Part shown: positions 1-9,770 of the stretch, in pieces
Layout of the letters: each line of letters starts with the position of its first letter
Position numbering within the stretch: the first letter of the stretch is position 1
NCBI RefSeq assembly: GCF_014472395.1
Contig: NZ_JACSZW010000009.1
Span: forward strand, 150,469-214,468
Source: Pedobacter sp. N36a
GTDB taxonomy: Bacteria > Bacteroidota > Bacteroidia > Sphingobacteriales > Sphingobacteriaceae
Reading direction: 5' to 3'
DNA: 64,000 nucleotides
The notes under the pieces: generated by a model
The model's database searches: none
The model's input: only the letters and a program-made list of their open reading frames with translations
Told to the model about the DNA's origin: nothing
Program-made: the position numbers and the translations under genes

Positions 1-27
1 TTAAACCCAATTCTAAACTAAAAAACT

Positions 28-3000
28 ATGACTAAACTACTACTAAAGATGACATGGCTCAGCTGTGTCATGCTATTCTGGGGCATCGGAGTCTTTGCCC
101 AGACCGGTCGTACCGTAACTGGTACTGTTAAGGACGAGTCAGGCACACCCATGCCTGCAGTAAGCGTCCGGGTAAAAGAAACAAAAAAATCCACCAGCAC
201 CAATTCTGAAGGAAAATACACCATTGAAGCAGTTGCTGGAAATACACTGGAATTCAGATACCTTGGCTACACCAGTAAAGAAGTAAAGGTAGGCGCTGAT
301 CTAGTGGCCAATGCAAGTTTAATACCTAGCAATAACGACCTAAAAGAAGTGACTGTAGAAGGTGCACTTGGAGTGAAAAAGATCGATAGAAACCTGGGTT
401 ATTCGGTAACCAAGATCAAAGGTGATGACATCACACGTACCAATACGGTGAACCCGATTACAGGTTTACAAGGTAAGGTTGCCGGTGTAAACATCAATGT
501 GGTAGGAACTGCAGGGGTGCAAACCTCTCCTTACATCCAGATCAGGGGCGCTAAAGTTTTGGGTAGCTCAGACAGACAGGCGAACAATCAGCCGATCTTT
601 GTAGTTGATGGTCAGGTGATCACCAATAACATTGTTGGCGGTGATGCTGCTGATGGAGGTTCTCAGCTTAAAAACCTGAACCCGGATGATTACGAGTCGA
701 TCACCATTCTAAAAGGTGCTGCAGCAACTACATTATACGGTTCCAGAGGTTTAAATGGAGCAGTAGTGATCAATACCAAAAGAGGGAAAAGCGGCCAGGG
801 ATTAGGCATTGAGGTGAGTAGTACTTATCAGGTGACTGACGTTTATAAAAGCTTCATGGATCTTCAGAATGACTATGGTATGGGTAGTTACTTAAGCAGA
901 GAGGGAGCTTTCAGACCAGACGGTACGCAAAGTTTAACCACTGGTAACTGGGGTCCGAAATTCGACGGTAGATTAGTGCCCGCCATTTACAATCCATCAA
1001 AAAAGGTGGCATATGAAGCACAGCCTGACAACTGGAAAACCTTTTACCGCAATGGAAATTATATCAATAACAACGTTGCCTTAGGTGGAAGTACAGAAAA
1101 ATTCAATTACCGTGTTTCTTATTCAAATACCAGCAATAAAGGGACACTTCCAAACAATGGACTGAAAAGAGATGCGATAGACCTTAAAGTTGGTGGAGAA
1201 ATCAATAAGATCTTCTCTTCTGAAATGGGATTAAGCTATGCAAATACAGTAACTAAAAACTATTATAACCAAAGTAGATATTCTACTTATGGCGATAATG
1301 CATTGGCATTTAGTACCTATTACTTACCAAGGAATCTTGATTTTGCAGATTGGTATGCAGGTTACAGAAATCCTGCAAACAATGAAATCTATACCTATAG
1401 CAGACCTGGTGGTAATTTTGATGCTGTTGTCAATACTTTTTCAAGAATCGACAAAAAGAACTATACCAATAATGAAAATTCCTTACTGGGTTATCTTCAA
1501 TTGAAAGCTCAGGTAAATCCATGGTTAGATTTTAGTGCCAGAGGTAACTTTAATTATCAGAAAAACTTTGCAGAAAATAAGGATTATGGTAATGAAAAAG
1601 ATAACAAAGGAGGATATTATAGTGCAGGCGGTGGTTATTCCACAGACTACACTTTATTGTTCATGGGACATGCCAATAAAGACATCAACGAAGACCTGAA
1701 TGTTGATTTTAGATTGATCAATGAGATTTATGGAAATAAATTGGGAGAGACTTACAGTGCAGCTACCAGTGGTGGTTTAGCGGTGCCTAATAACTTTTTC
1801 CTGGCCAACTCCATCAACCCAGTAGAAGGTGGTCCAGGTAATACCACAACCAGAAAATATGAACTTGCATTGCCTTCTTCTCTAACCATTGGTTTGGCTG
1901 GAGTAGTGAATTTCTCTTATAAAAAATACCTAAATTTAGAACTTTCCGGACGTAATGACTGGATTTCAACCTTAACTTATCCAGTCATTGTTCCGGGTAA
2001 AAATAACAACTCCATATTTTATCCTTCAGCAAACGTATCTTATATCTTCTCTGATCATTTTAAAGATAAAATGCCTTCTTGGTTGTCATTTGGAAAGGTT
2101 AGAGCTTCCATTGCTTATGTAGGTAGTGCAGGTATTGCCAGACCGTTTGATACGGGTGCTGGATACGCGCCAGGTACTATCGTAGATATTAATGGAAATA
2201 CGGTGCCCATCGCAACGCAAATCAATGGCGATACTAAACCAAACTATGACCTCAAACCACAAAAACAACGCGAAATTGAATTTGGTACCACCCTTTCATT
2301 CTTAAAAAACAGAGTTGATCTTGATGTGGCCTGGTATAGAGGAAATACTTACAATCAACTCCTGAAATTGGATGGTGTTTATGAAACCGGTTACCCGAAA
2401 TCTTTCTTTAATGCTGGAAATATTCAAAATCAAGGTTTTGAAGCAACAATTGGCGGATCTCCAATCAGGTCGAAAGACTGGGGCCTGGATCTATCCCTTA
2501 ACCTTGCGCATAACAGAAGTAAAATCATCGAATTTGGTAAAGGAATCAAAGCATGGAACATTACAGGAGATTATGAGGGTGGACAAGTTTGGGCTTATGA
2601 AGGCGGTGATTTTGGCGTGCTTGAAATGCGTGCCAATACTACCGTGAAAATCGATCCGTCAACAGGTTTCCCTTTTATTATAAATGCGCCTAGATTGGCA
2701 AATGCAGATCCAAATGTGAAATATAATGTAGCAAATTATAACCTGGTTGATAATACAGATGCTGACCTGCCAAATGGAAGGTTACCAATCGGTAGAGTAG
2801 AGCCAAGCTTAACTGGTGGTTTCTCGGTAAACTTAAGGTATAAGAATTTTAGCTTGTTTACACAAATAGATGCTCGTTTTGGAGGTTATGTGTACTCAGA
2901 AACTTACGCGTACTCTATGGGTAATGGTGTGCCATTGGCTTCTTTAAAATATCGTGACCAGGCACATGGTGGTGTTGCCCGTATAGATTCTTATACCGGA

Positions 3001-3450
3001 CAAACTGTGTATGATGGTGCAATTCCTGATGCTGTTTTTGCGGCAGGACAAATGAGTTTGATTGATCCAACTAAATCAATCGCGGGAATGACCTTCAGAG
3101 ATGCTTACGATCAAGGACTGGTAGAGCCATGGAAAGCTTCCGTTTATTATGCTTACACTAAAGGATGGCAGAATGCATTGAATAATTCAGATGCCATCTC
3201 TAAAATGTCATGGATCATGATGCGTGAGGTAACCTTAGGTTACCAGATTCCATACCAGATCCTGGATAGAGTGAAAATCAAAGGTGCTCGCATCAATTTT
3301 ACAGCTAGAAATCTGGGTTACTTGTACAATAGTTTAGTGGGTGGTCAGAATCCTGAATCTTTACAGAGTAATGATCCTTTTAGTCCATGGATTACTGGTG
3401 GTGTTCCTTTTACCAGGAATTATGCAGTTTCCTTAAACGTGAAGTTCTAA
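28..3450 (+). CDS. SusC/RagA-family TonB-linked outer-membrane transporter
   Basis: This 1140-residue protein is a TonB-dependent barrel that imports a glycan or other oligomer in partnership with the SusD lipoprotein encoded 18 bases downstream. A signal peptide ends at about FAQ (residues 23-25). A carboxypeptidase-D-regulatory-like domain follows (about 28-105), then the plug (about 115-260, with PIFVVDGQVI and SITILKGAAATTLYGSRG) and a long beta barrel ending in a terminal Phe (VKF), as outer-membrane barrels do. There is no STN domain, so sigma/anti-sigma coupling is unlikely. No glycoside hydrolase, sulfatase or regulator is visible downstream. The locus may extend left of the window, so the substrate cannot be named. 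Confidence 0.95.
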   Translation: MTKLLLKMTWLSCVMLFWGIGVFAQTGRTVTGTVKDESGTPMPAVSVRVKETKKSTSTNSEGKYTIEAVAGNTLEFRYLGYTSKEVKVGADLVANASLIPSNNDLKEVTVEGALGVKKIDRNLGYSVTKIKGDDITRTNTVNPITGLQGKVAGVNINVVGTAGVQTSPYIQIRGAKVLGSSDRQANNQPIFVVDGQVITNNIVGGDAADGGSQLKNLNPDDYESITILKGAAATTLYGSRGLNGAVVINTKRGKSGQGLGIEVSSTYQVTDVYKSFMDLQNDYGMGSYLSREGAFRPDGTQSLTTGNWGPKFDGRLVPAIYNPSKKVAYEAQPDNWKTFYRNGNYINNNVALGGSTEKFNYRVSYSNTSNKGTLPNNGLKRDAIDLKVGGEINKIFSSEMGLSYANTVTKNYYNQSRYSTYGDNALAFSTYYLPRNLDFADWYAGYRNPANNEIYTYSRPGGNFDAVVNTFSRIDKKNYTNNENSLLGYLQLKAQVNPWLDFSARGNFNYQKNFAENKDYGNEKDNKGGYYSAGGGYSTDYTLLFMGHANKDINEDLNVDFRLINEIYGNKLGETYSAATSGGLAVPNNFFLANSINPVEGGPGNTTTRKYELALPSSLTIGLAGVVNFSYKKYLNLELSGRNDWISTLTYPVIVPGKNNNSIFYPSANVSYIFSDHFKDKMPSWLSFGKVRASIAYVGSAGIARPFDTGAGYAPGTIVDINGNTVPIATQINGDTKPNYDLKPQKQREIEFGTTLSFLKNRVDLDVAWYRGNTYNQLLKLDGVYETGYPKSFFNAGNIQNQGFEATIGGSPIRSKDWGLDLSLNLAHNRSKIIEFGKGIKAWNITGDYEGGQVWAYEGGDFGVLEMRANTTVKIDPSTGFPFIINAPRLANADPNVKYNVANYNLVDNTDADLPNGRLPIGRVEPSLTGGFSVNLRYKNFSLFTQIDARFGGYVYSETYAYSMGNGVPLASLKYRDQAHGGVARIDSYTGQTVYDGAIPDAVFAAGQMSLIDPTKSIAGMTFRDAYDQGLVEPWKASVYYAYTKGWQNALNNSDAISKMSWIMMREVTLGYQIPYQILDRVKIKGARINFTARNLGYLYNSLVGGQNPESLQSNDPFSPWITGGVPFTRNYAVSLNVKF

Positions 3451-3468
3451 TCCTTAAAATTTAAACAA

Positions 3469-5277
3469 ATGAAAAAGAAACAACTATATATATTGGGCCT
3501 GATTGTCTTCGCATCGCTTGGACAATCTTGTAAAAAACACATGATTGAGCTCAATACAAGACCTGATACGCTGGAAGATGTGGATCCAAAGTTCTTGTTC
3601 ACCTCTACGGTTCAGGACATCAATTACAATGGAAGAGATAGAATCATTAACAGATATACGATTATGTCTTATATGCAGTATATTGTTAGAGACGGTGCTG
3701 ATGTTGATCTTTCTGGATTGTACTGGGCTTCTGGAGCTACAAAAGGTGGAACTCCGCCAGTAGCCTCTTATTACGAAGATTATTATAAAGTAGTAGGTGT
3801 AGGGCTCAATAGATTATTGGCCAAAATTGAAGTGATGCCGGAAGATCAGAAGATCAGATATGAAAATCTGAAAGCTTTGAGTCAGATTACAGATGTTTAT
3901 CAGGCATGGAGAGCTGTAGATTTATTTGGTGCAATGCCTTACGATCAGGCTTTTCAGGATCTAAAATATCCAAACCCTATTTATGAATATGACTATGACC
4001 TGTACAAAAAATTCGACGCCAAATTAAAAACAGCAGCTACAGCGATTAAGAATATTCCGGGCAACCAGGTAGATATGGCCCTTAATGATTTGTTCTATAA
4101 CGGCGATATGACCAAATGGTTAAAATTTGCAAATACTTTGCGTATTAAGATCGCGCAGCGTTATGAAAAAAGAGATCCTGCAAATCTTGAGGGAGTGCTT
4201 TTGGACATACAAACAAATTTCAATGGACAGCTGATTGGTACTTACGAGGAATCTTTCGGGATCAACCATACTAAAGACTGGAACAATAACGTCGATGACC
4301 TAAACCAGATTAAGACTTCTTATAATGCCGCTTATCCTTTTGTAGAGTTCCTGAAATCAACAAGAGATCCAAGATTGGCAGTTTTGGTCCGTGAAAATCA
4401 ATTGGGAACGAATAATCCAGCTTATAACAGCTTAGTGGCAATTGCCACCCCAGCTACTTTGGCACAATTGGCCACTCCTGAATATCAGCAGCGTTATTAT
4501 GGGAAACATACCTTCCCTGCGTCACAGTCGGCAGCTTATGGGCCAACAGGTGCAGGTCGTTTCCAAACATTTGCAACTACTAGTAATTCTGTTAATTTAA
4601 CATACCAGTCGCTGATTCAAGGTCGCTATTTCGTGAAAAATAGTGGTTTTAAGGTGGATGTTCCAGATCCACTATTGAATACTAATGATAAATTGGTTGC
4701 CGGTGGTTTACTGAAATACAAATCGTTATTTATCAGCTATGCAGAAACGTGCTTTATGATGGCCGAGATTGCCGCGAAAAAAGGAGCTGCAGTTTTAGGG
4801 AAAGATGCTGCAACCTGGTATAACGCTGGTGTTACCGCGTCATTTGATCAATACAAAAGAGTAGGAACTGACATCAGTGTACCTTACGCTACCACCCTTG
4901 ATATGGGAGATTATCTAACGCGTTTCCCTTACCGTGGTTTAGAAAGCATTTATTCGCAAGCTTGGGTGCATTACCTGGCACAACCAGAAGAAGCCTGGGC
5001 GATGTGGAAAAGAACAGGATATCCTCAGTCTAAAGATTTCAGACCCGGACAGCCAACTACTCCCGGAAATATTGGAGATGGTACTGGTATTGCCTATTTG
5101 GAAAACCTTTGGAACGGTAATGAGAATCTAATTAGACCAAGAAGAGGTGTGCTTCCCGGTTCTGATTTGAATAGTGCCAATAAGTTTAAAGCTGCGGCTG
5201 ATATGAAAGCTAAAGATCCTGCTTATGGCAACGACATCAACGATGCAAAAGGTAGAATATGGTGGGATAAACAATAA
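3469..5277 (+). CDS. SusD/RagB-family (SusD-like_2) nutrient-binding lipoprotein
   Basis: A 602-residue surface lipoprotein that lids the SusC channel and binds substrate. The N terminus is a lipoprotein signal with lipobox LGQSC (lipidated Cys21). The mature start, with ELNTRPDTL close behind the Cys, and the helical TPR-like composition fit the SusD-like_2 subgroup rather than classical SusD. It is cotranscribed with susC (18-base gap) and is followed by a strong terminator, so the pair is a two-gene unit at its 3' end. Substrate unknown. Confidence 0.93.
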   Translation: MKKKQLYILGLIVFASLGQSCKKHMIELNTRPDTLEDVDPKFLFTSTVQDINYNGRDRIINRYTIMSYMQYIVRDGADVDLSGLYWASGATKGGTPPVASYYEDYYKVVGVGLNRLLAKIEVMPEDQKIRYENLKALSQITDVYQAWRAVDLFGAMPYDQAFQDLKYPNPIYEYDYDLYKKFDAKLKTAATAIKNIPGNQVDMALNDLFYNGDMTKWLKFANTLRIKIAQRYEKRDPANLEGVLLDIQTNFNGQLIGTYEESFGINHTKDWNNNVDDLNQIKTSYNAAYPFVEFLKSTRDPRLAVLVRENQLGTNNPAYNSLVAIATPATLAQLATPEYQQRYYGKHTFPASQSAAYGPTGAGRFQTFATTSNSVNLTYQSLIQGRYFVKNSGFKVDVPDPLLNTNDKLVAGGLLKYKSLFISYAETCFMMAEIAAKKGAAVLGKDAATWYNAGVTASFDQYKRVGTDISVPYATTLDMGDYLTRFPYRGLESIYSQAWVHYLAQPEEAWAMWKRTGYPQSKDFRPGQPTTPGNIGDGTGIAYLENLWNGNENLIRPRRGVLPGSDLNSANKFKAAADMKAKDPAYGNDINDAKGRIWWDKQ

Positions 5278-5303
5278 TTAAAGGTTAGGATTAGTTAATG
5301 TTT

Positions 5304-5335
5304 GGCTGTCTGATTTTATCAGGCAGCCTTTTTTT
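5304..5335 (+). terminator. Intrinsic terminator after susD
   Basis: A 10-bp stem (GGCTGTCTGA / TCAGGCAGCC, 5304-5313 with 5319-5328) with a 5-base loop is followed by seven T. It separates susCD from gldFG. Confidence 0.9.
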
Positions 5336-5377
5336 GTCTCTTAAATTTTCTAACTTCGGCATCGTTAATCCTATTGA

Positions 5378-6106
5378 ATGTACGCGGTATTTAAAAGAGA
5401 GTTATTTAGTTTATTGAATTCATTGATGGCCTATATTACCATCGGTGTTTTTTTACTGGCATCCGGCTTATTGCTGTGGTTTTTCCCAGATACGTCTATC
5501 TTGGAATATGGGTATGCAGAACTGAATGGTTTTTTCAATCTGGCTCCTTTTTTATTCCTTTTTCTTATACCTGCGATGACCATGCGTTCTTTTGCAGAGG
5601 AAAGAAGAGAAGGGACGTACATTTTATTGGCCACCCGTCCGGTAAGCGACTGGCAGATCATTTTTGCCAAATACCTGGCTTGCTTTGTCCTGATCATTTT
5701 CGCTTTATTACCTACCGTGATTTATTCGTATACCATTGCTGAATTGGCCTTGCCAAAAGGAAATATAGATACCGGAGCCATCATTGGCTCCTATATCGGC
5801 TTATTGTTATTGGGAGCAGCATTTGTATCCATTGGGATTTTCGCCTCCTCGCTGACCAAAAACCAGGTAGTCGCTTTTGCGCTTTCTGTATTTCTATGCT
5901 TCTTCGCTTATCGTGGATTTGAGGCGATGAGCCAGATCTTTGGCCTTCGCGCAATTGAAAATATATTGCTTAGTTTGAGCGTGAATGAACATTATCAATC
6001 CATGAGCAGGGGTGTACTGGATACGCGGGATCTGGTTTACTTCCTGACTTTTATCATCGCCTTTCTAGGGATGACCAAATTGGTGATCGGAGGTAGGAAA
6101 TGGTAA
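5378..6106 (+). CDS. gldF: GldF: ABC-2-type permease subunit associated with gliding motility
   Basis: A 242-residue membrane protein with about six hydrophobic segments and an ABC-2 permease pattern (FAEERREGTYILLATRP after the second helix). In Flavobacterium GldF is the membrane subunit of the GldAFG ABC transporter needed for gliding and stability of gliding/T9SS proteins. The stop overlaps the gldG start by 7 bases, so the two are translationally coupled. A TTCG variant of the -7 box (TAACTTCG, 5351-5358) precedes the start. The ATPase gldA is not adjacent. Sphingobacteria often carry gld genes without gliding. Confidence 0.9.
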   Translation: MYAVFKRELFSLLNSLMAYITIGVFLLASGLLLWFFPDTSILEYGYAELNGFFNLAPFLFLFLIPAMTMRSFAEERREGTYILLATRPVSDWQIIFAKYLACFVLIIFALLPTVIYSYTIAELALPKGNIDTGAIIGSYIGLLLLGAAFVSIGIFASSLTKNQVVAFALSVFLCFFAYRGFEAMSQIFGLRAIENILLSLSVNEHYQSMSRGVLDTRDLVYFLTFIIAFLGMTKLVIGGRKW

Positions 6107-7776
6107 TTAAGCAGCGTAAAATAGTTAGTATTGCCATTTTTATGATCGTGTTGGTTTTAGTCAATATTCTGGCGCAGTATGCTTATATCCGGATCGATTT
6201 TACCAAGGAAAAACGATATACTTTAACGCCGAAATCTAAGGAGATCCTGAAAAATATTAAAAAGCCGATCACCATTACCGTGTTTTTAGATGGCGATTTA
6301 CCAGCTCCTTTTAAAAGGTTGAGGAATGCCACTAAAGACTTACTGGCAGATTATAAGGCCGCGGCAGGTCAGGAGATTAGGGTGATCTTTAAAGATCCGA
6401 TTTCTGGATTGTCGATTGCCGATCAGGATACTGTGATCAATCAATTGTACAGTGCAGGCATTGAGCCGACTACCATCAACATTAAAAATGATGCGGGTTT
6501 TGCGCAGAAAATAGTCTTTCCTATGGCCATGCTGGAAAGCCCAGATAGGCAGCTTCCAGTAAAGCTGCTGCAGAATTTAGGAGCTACTGGTGGCTATGAG
6601 GAGAACATCAACAATTCTATTCAGAATCTTGAATATCTCTTTACTTCCGCAATTCAGCAAGTGCTTTCTTCAGAACATCCCCGGATCGGTTTTACTGAAG
6701 GAAACGGAGAATTAACGGATTTAATGTTAAACGATGCGATCACCACGCTTTCAGACCGCTATGAAGTGGGCAGGGTAAACCTGAATACCATTGATGCTGT
6801 GGGACTGGACAAATTGAAGACATTGATCATTGCCAAGCCTCAGCTGGAGTTTACGGAAGCAGAAAAATATAAAATCAATTATTTTGTGATGAAAGGCGGT
6901 CGGGTGGTCTGGGCCATTGATCAGGTGAGTGCTGACCTGGATAGCCTGAAAGGTTCCGGAGAACAGCTGGCTTTTAACAAGAAACTAAACCTGGACGATA
7001 TGCTGTTCATGTACGGTTCAAGAATCAATTACAACCTGATTGCTGATGCCAATTGTGCAGAAATTCCATTGAGTATGGGTGGGAATGGTCAGATTGAAAT
7101 GGCGCCTTGGGTATATTATCCATTGATTCAGCCGGATACTTCCCATAACCTCGTTAAAAATATTGATGTCATCAGGGGAGAGTTTGTCAGCACGATAGAT
7201 ACCATTGGGGTGAAAGGGCTAAAGAAAACGGTGATTTTGCATTCCTCGCCTTTCAATAAAATTTTCAATGCGCCTAAATTACTGTCTTTAAAAATGGTGG
7301 CAGAGCAACCGGATCCCCGTGATTATGCGAGCAAGCCACAGGCTTTGGGGGTATTGATTGAAGGAAGTTTTCCTTCGGTGTTTTTAAACCGTTCTGTTCC
7401 GGTAGGGATCACCGGAAGCTACCCGCTTCCGGCAGTAAGCAAACCAACCAAAATGATCGTGATCGCTGATGGCGATGTCTTCAAAAATCAAATCAGCAGT
7501 AAGGATGGTTCTGCCTTTCCATTGGGCTTCGACCGATACACGCAAAAAAATTACGGAAATAAAGCTTTGCTTCTAAATATCGCAGATTACCTGTCAAATG
7601 ATGATCATTTAATCGCTTTGAGAAATAAAGAGGTTAAGATCAGGCTGTTGGATAAGGCTAAATTGCGTACTGAAAAACTTCAATGGCAATTGGTCAATAT
7701 GGCTTTGCCATTATTATTGTTAATATCGTTCGCGATTTTTCAACATTATTACCGCAAGTATAAGTATGCGAGGTAA
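6100..7776 (+). CDS. gldG: GldG: gliding-associated putative ABC transporter substrate-binding component
   Basis: A 558-residue protein with one N-terminal helix (about residues 9-28), a large extracytoplasmic domain of the ABC_transp_aux/IFT52-like type (FTKEKRYTLTPKSKEIL, then SEHPRIGFTEGNGEL) and a C-terminal helix (about 532-550) followed by a short basic tail. This arrangement matches GldG, which works with GldF. It overlaps gldF by 7 bases. The next gene, dnaN, has its own -7 box. Confidence 0.9.
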   Translation: MVIKQRKIVSIAIFMIVLVLVNILAQYAYIRIDFTKEKRYTLTPKSKEILKNIKKPITITVFLDGDLPAPFKRLRNATKDLLADYKAAAGQEIRVIFKDPISGLSIADQDTVINQLYSAGIEPTTINIKNDAGFAQKIVFPMAMLESPDRQLPVKLLQNLGATGGYEENINNSIQNLEYLFTSAIQQVLSSEHPRIGFTEGNGELTDLMLNDAITTLSDRYEVGRVNLNTIDAVGLDKLKTLIIAKPQLEFTEAEKYKINYFVMKGGRVVWAIDQVSADLDSLKGSGEQLAFNKKLNLDDMLFMYGSRINYNLIADANCAEIPLSMGGNGQIEMAPWVYYPLIQPDTSHNLVKNIDVIRGEFVSTIDTIGVKGLKKTVILHSSPFNKIFNAPKLLSLKMVAEQPDPRDYASKPQALGVLIEGSFPSVFLNRSVPVGITGSYPLPAVSKPTKMIVIADGDVFKNQISSKDGSAFPLGFDRYTQKNYGNKALLLNIADYLSNDDHLIALRNKEVKIRLLDKAKLRTEKLQWQLVNMALPLLLLISFAIFQHYYRKYKYAR

Positions 7777-7782
7777 TTTTTA

Positions 7783-7790
7783 TATTTTTG
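7783..7790 (+). promoter_or_regulatory. -7 promoter element for dnaN
   Basis: TATTTTTG matches the Bacteroidota TANNTTTG consensus and lies 20 bases before the dnaN ATG, just past the gldG stop. No clear TTTG -33 element is seen at the expected distance. Confidence 0.5.
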
Positions 7791-7810
7791 AGAACTGACA
7801 AGATCATACT

Positions 7811-8935
7811 ATGAGATTTATTGTATCCACATCAACGTTATTAAAACATTTGCAAACAGTAAATGGTGCGTCAAGCAGCAGTACTGTATTGCCGATATTG
7901 GAGAATTTCCTTTTTGAAATTAAAGATGGAAGTTTAACCATCTCTGCCACCGATTTACAAACCAGCATGACCACCTCTTTACCGGTTGAGTCTAAGGAAG
8001 GCGGAAAAGTAGCTGTGCCAGCAAAAATACTTTTAGACACTTTAAAAACATTACCAGATCAGCCGATCTCTTTCAATATTGACGACAACACTTTCTCTAT
8101 TGAAATCAGCGCAGGTGACGGTAAATATAAACTTAGCGGAGAAAATGGGGACGATTTCCCGAAAATTCCGGTAGTTGAAAATGCTTCATCGGTAAACCTT
8201 CCTGCTTCCGTATTGACAGAGGCAATTACCAAAACCATTTTTGCAGTAAGCAGCGATGAGTTGCGTCCAGCAATGACAGGTGTATATTGCCAGTTATCTG
8301 AGCAGCACATCACTTTTGTAGCTACTGATGCACATAAATTGGTAAGATATAGAAGAATGGACAGCAAAGGCGAAAAAGCTTCTTCTTTCATCCTTCCTAA
8401 AAAAGCCCTGACCTTATTAAAAGCCGCATTGCCATCTACAGATGTGAATGTTTCTGTGGATTATAATGCTACTAGTGCTTTCTTTAAATTTGAAAACATC
8501 AACCTGGTTTGTCGCCTGATTGATGAGCGTTACCCAGACTATGAAGCGGTAATTCCTGCGAATAACCCTAATAAACTGATCATCGACCGCGCTTTGTTTT
8601 TAAACACTTTGCGTAGGGTGGTCATTTTTGCCAACAAAACTACACACCAGGTACGTTTAAAAATCAATGGTTCTGAGCTGAATATCTCTTCTGAGGATTT
8701 AGATTTCGCCAATGAAGCACATGAGCGTTTGAGCTGTCAGTATGAAGGTGAAGATCTGGAAATTGGTTTCAATGCCCGTTTCTTAATCGAGATGCTGAGT
8801 AACCTAAGCGGCGAAGAAGTGACTTTGGAACTTTCTACACCTAACCGTGCAGGATTGCTGATTCCACACACAAATGACGAAAACGAAGATGTTCTGATGT
8901 TGGTGATGCCAGTAATGCTGAACAACTACAACTAG
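7811..8935 (+). CDS. dnaN: DNA polymerase III subunit beta (sliding clamp)
   Basis: A 374-residue protein with the three-domain beta-clamp pattern: N-terminal MRFIVSTSTLLKHLQTV, middle DELRPAMTGVYCQL and TDAHKLVRYR, and C-terminal VMPVMLNNYN in place of the usual VMPMRL ending. Length is typical. It forms the ring clamp that tethers replicative polymerase to DNA. Its neighbours are not dnaA or recF, which is usual in Bacteroidota. A terminator follows 23 bases after the stop, so it is probably monocistronic. Confidence 0.97.
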   Translation: MRFIVSTSTLLKHLQTVNGASSSSTVLPILENFLFEIKDGSLTISATDLQTSMTTSLPVESKEGGKVAVPAKILLDTLKTLPDQPISFNIDDNTFSIEISAGDGKYKLSGENGDDFPKIPVVENASSVNLPASVLTEAITKTIFAVSSDELRPAMTGVYCQLSEQHITFVATDAHKLVRYRRMDSKGEKASSFILPKKALTLLKAALPSTDVNVSVDYNATSAFFKFENINLVCRLIDERYPDYEAVIPANNPNKLIIDRALFLNTLRRVVIFANKTTHQVRLKINGSELNISSEDLDFANEAHERLSCQYEGEDLEIGFNARFLIEMLSNLSGEEVTLELSTPNRAGLLIPHTNDENEDVLMLVMPVMLNNYN

Positions 8936-8957
8936 AATTATCTTAAAGTATAATGTG

Positions 8958-8988
8958 AGGCCTGGTATTTTATCAGGCCTTCTTTTTG
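8958..8988 (+). terminator. Intrinsic terminator after dnaN
   Basis: A 7-bp stem AGGCCTG/CAGGCCT (8958-8964 with 8974-8980) with a 9-base loop is followed by TCTTTTTG. Confidence 0.85.
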
Positions 8989-9085
8989 CAAAATTCCCAG
9001 ATGAACCACGGAATTTATTCTGTCACAGCTAACTAATTATTGAATACTAAAATTTAAAATAGGATGTTTATTAACAGGTTATTCT

Positions 9086-9093
9086 TAATTTTG
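9086..9093 (+). promoter_or_regulatory. -7 promoter element for the DedA gene
   Basis: TAATTTTG fits TANNTTTG and ends 17 bases before the TTG start at 9111. It supports that start, because no in-frame ATG lies between the box and the TTG. Confidence 0.5.
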
Positions 9094-9110
9094 GGCTTAA
9101 ACTATACGAT

Positions 9111-9770
9111 TTGGAACTTTTATCACAACTAGTAGATTTTATATTGCATACCGATAAGGCTTTAGTACAGCTGGTAAGCGATTATAAAACATGGACTTAC
9201 CTTATTTTATTCTTAATTATTTTCGCGGAAACCGGATTTGTAGTCACTCCATTTTTACCTGGTGACTCGATGCTGTTTGCTGTTGGTGCATTGATCGCAA
9301 AAGGCGGAACCGGCCTTGACATCTGGATCATGTTCCTGCTGCTCACCATCGCTGCAATTGCAGGTAATAGCTTGAACTACCGATTGGGCAGCTATTTTGG
9401 TATTAAGGTGTTTAAAGAAGGGAATAAAATCCTGAAATTGGAATACTATAACAAATCCCATGAGTTTTTTGAAAAACATGGTGGTAAAGCAATTATTTTT
9501 AGCCGCTTCCTTCCGATCTTCAGAACCATTGCACCTTTCGTTGCTGGGGTAGCTAAAATGCCTTTCGGCAGATTTACTTATTATAACGTAGTAGGTGGCA
9601 TTGGCTGGATCTTCAGTTTATTGTTTGCTGGTTTCTTACTTGGACAAATTCCAATCATCAGAGATAATTTCTCTATTGTGATCATTACGATTGCTGTTGT
9701 GACCTTCGGTCCGGTAATTTATGCAGCGATTAAAAGCAGAATTAAACCTAAAGATATTATAAAGGACTAA
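9111..9770 (+). CDS. DedA-family membrane protein
   Basis: A 219-residue integral membrane protein with the DedA/SNARE-associated pattern: FAETGFVVTPFLPGDSMLF near residues 45-65, SRFLPIFRTIAPFVAGV near 131-147 and GGIGWIFSLLFAGFLLG. Family members act in undecaprenyl-phosphate or phospholipid translocation and membrane homeostasis; the specific role here is unknown. The start is TTG, chosen because the conserved N terminus begins there and the -7 box lies just upstream. The 3' end overlaps the convergent next gene by 4 bases. Confidence 0.92.
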   Translation: MELLSQLVDFILHTDKALVQLVSDYKTWTYLILFLIIFAETGFVVTPFLPGDSMLFAVGALIAKGGTGLDIWIMFLLLTIAAIAGNSLNYRLGSYFGIKVFKEGNKILKLEYYNKSHEFFEKHGGKAIIFSRFLPIFRTIAPFVAGVAKMPFGRFTYYNVVGGIGWIFSLLFAGFLLGQIPIIRDNFSIVIITIAVVTFGPVIYAAIKSRIKPKDIIKD

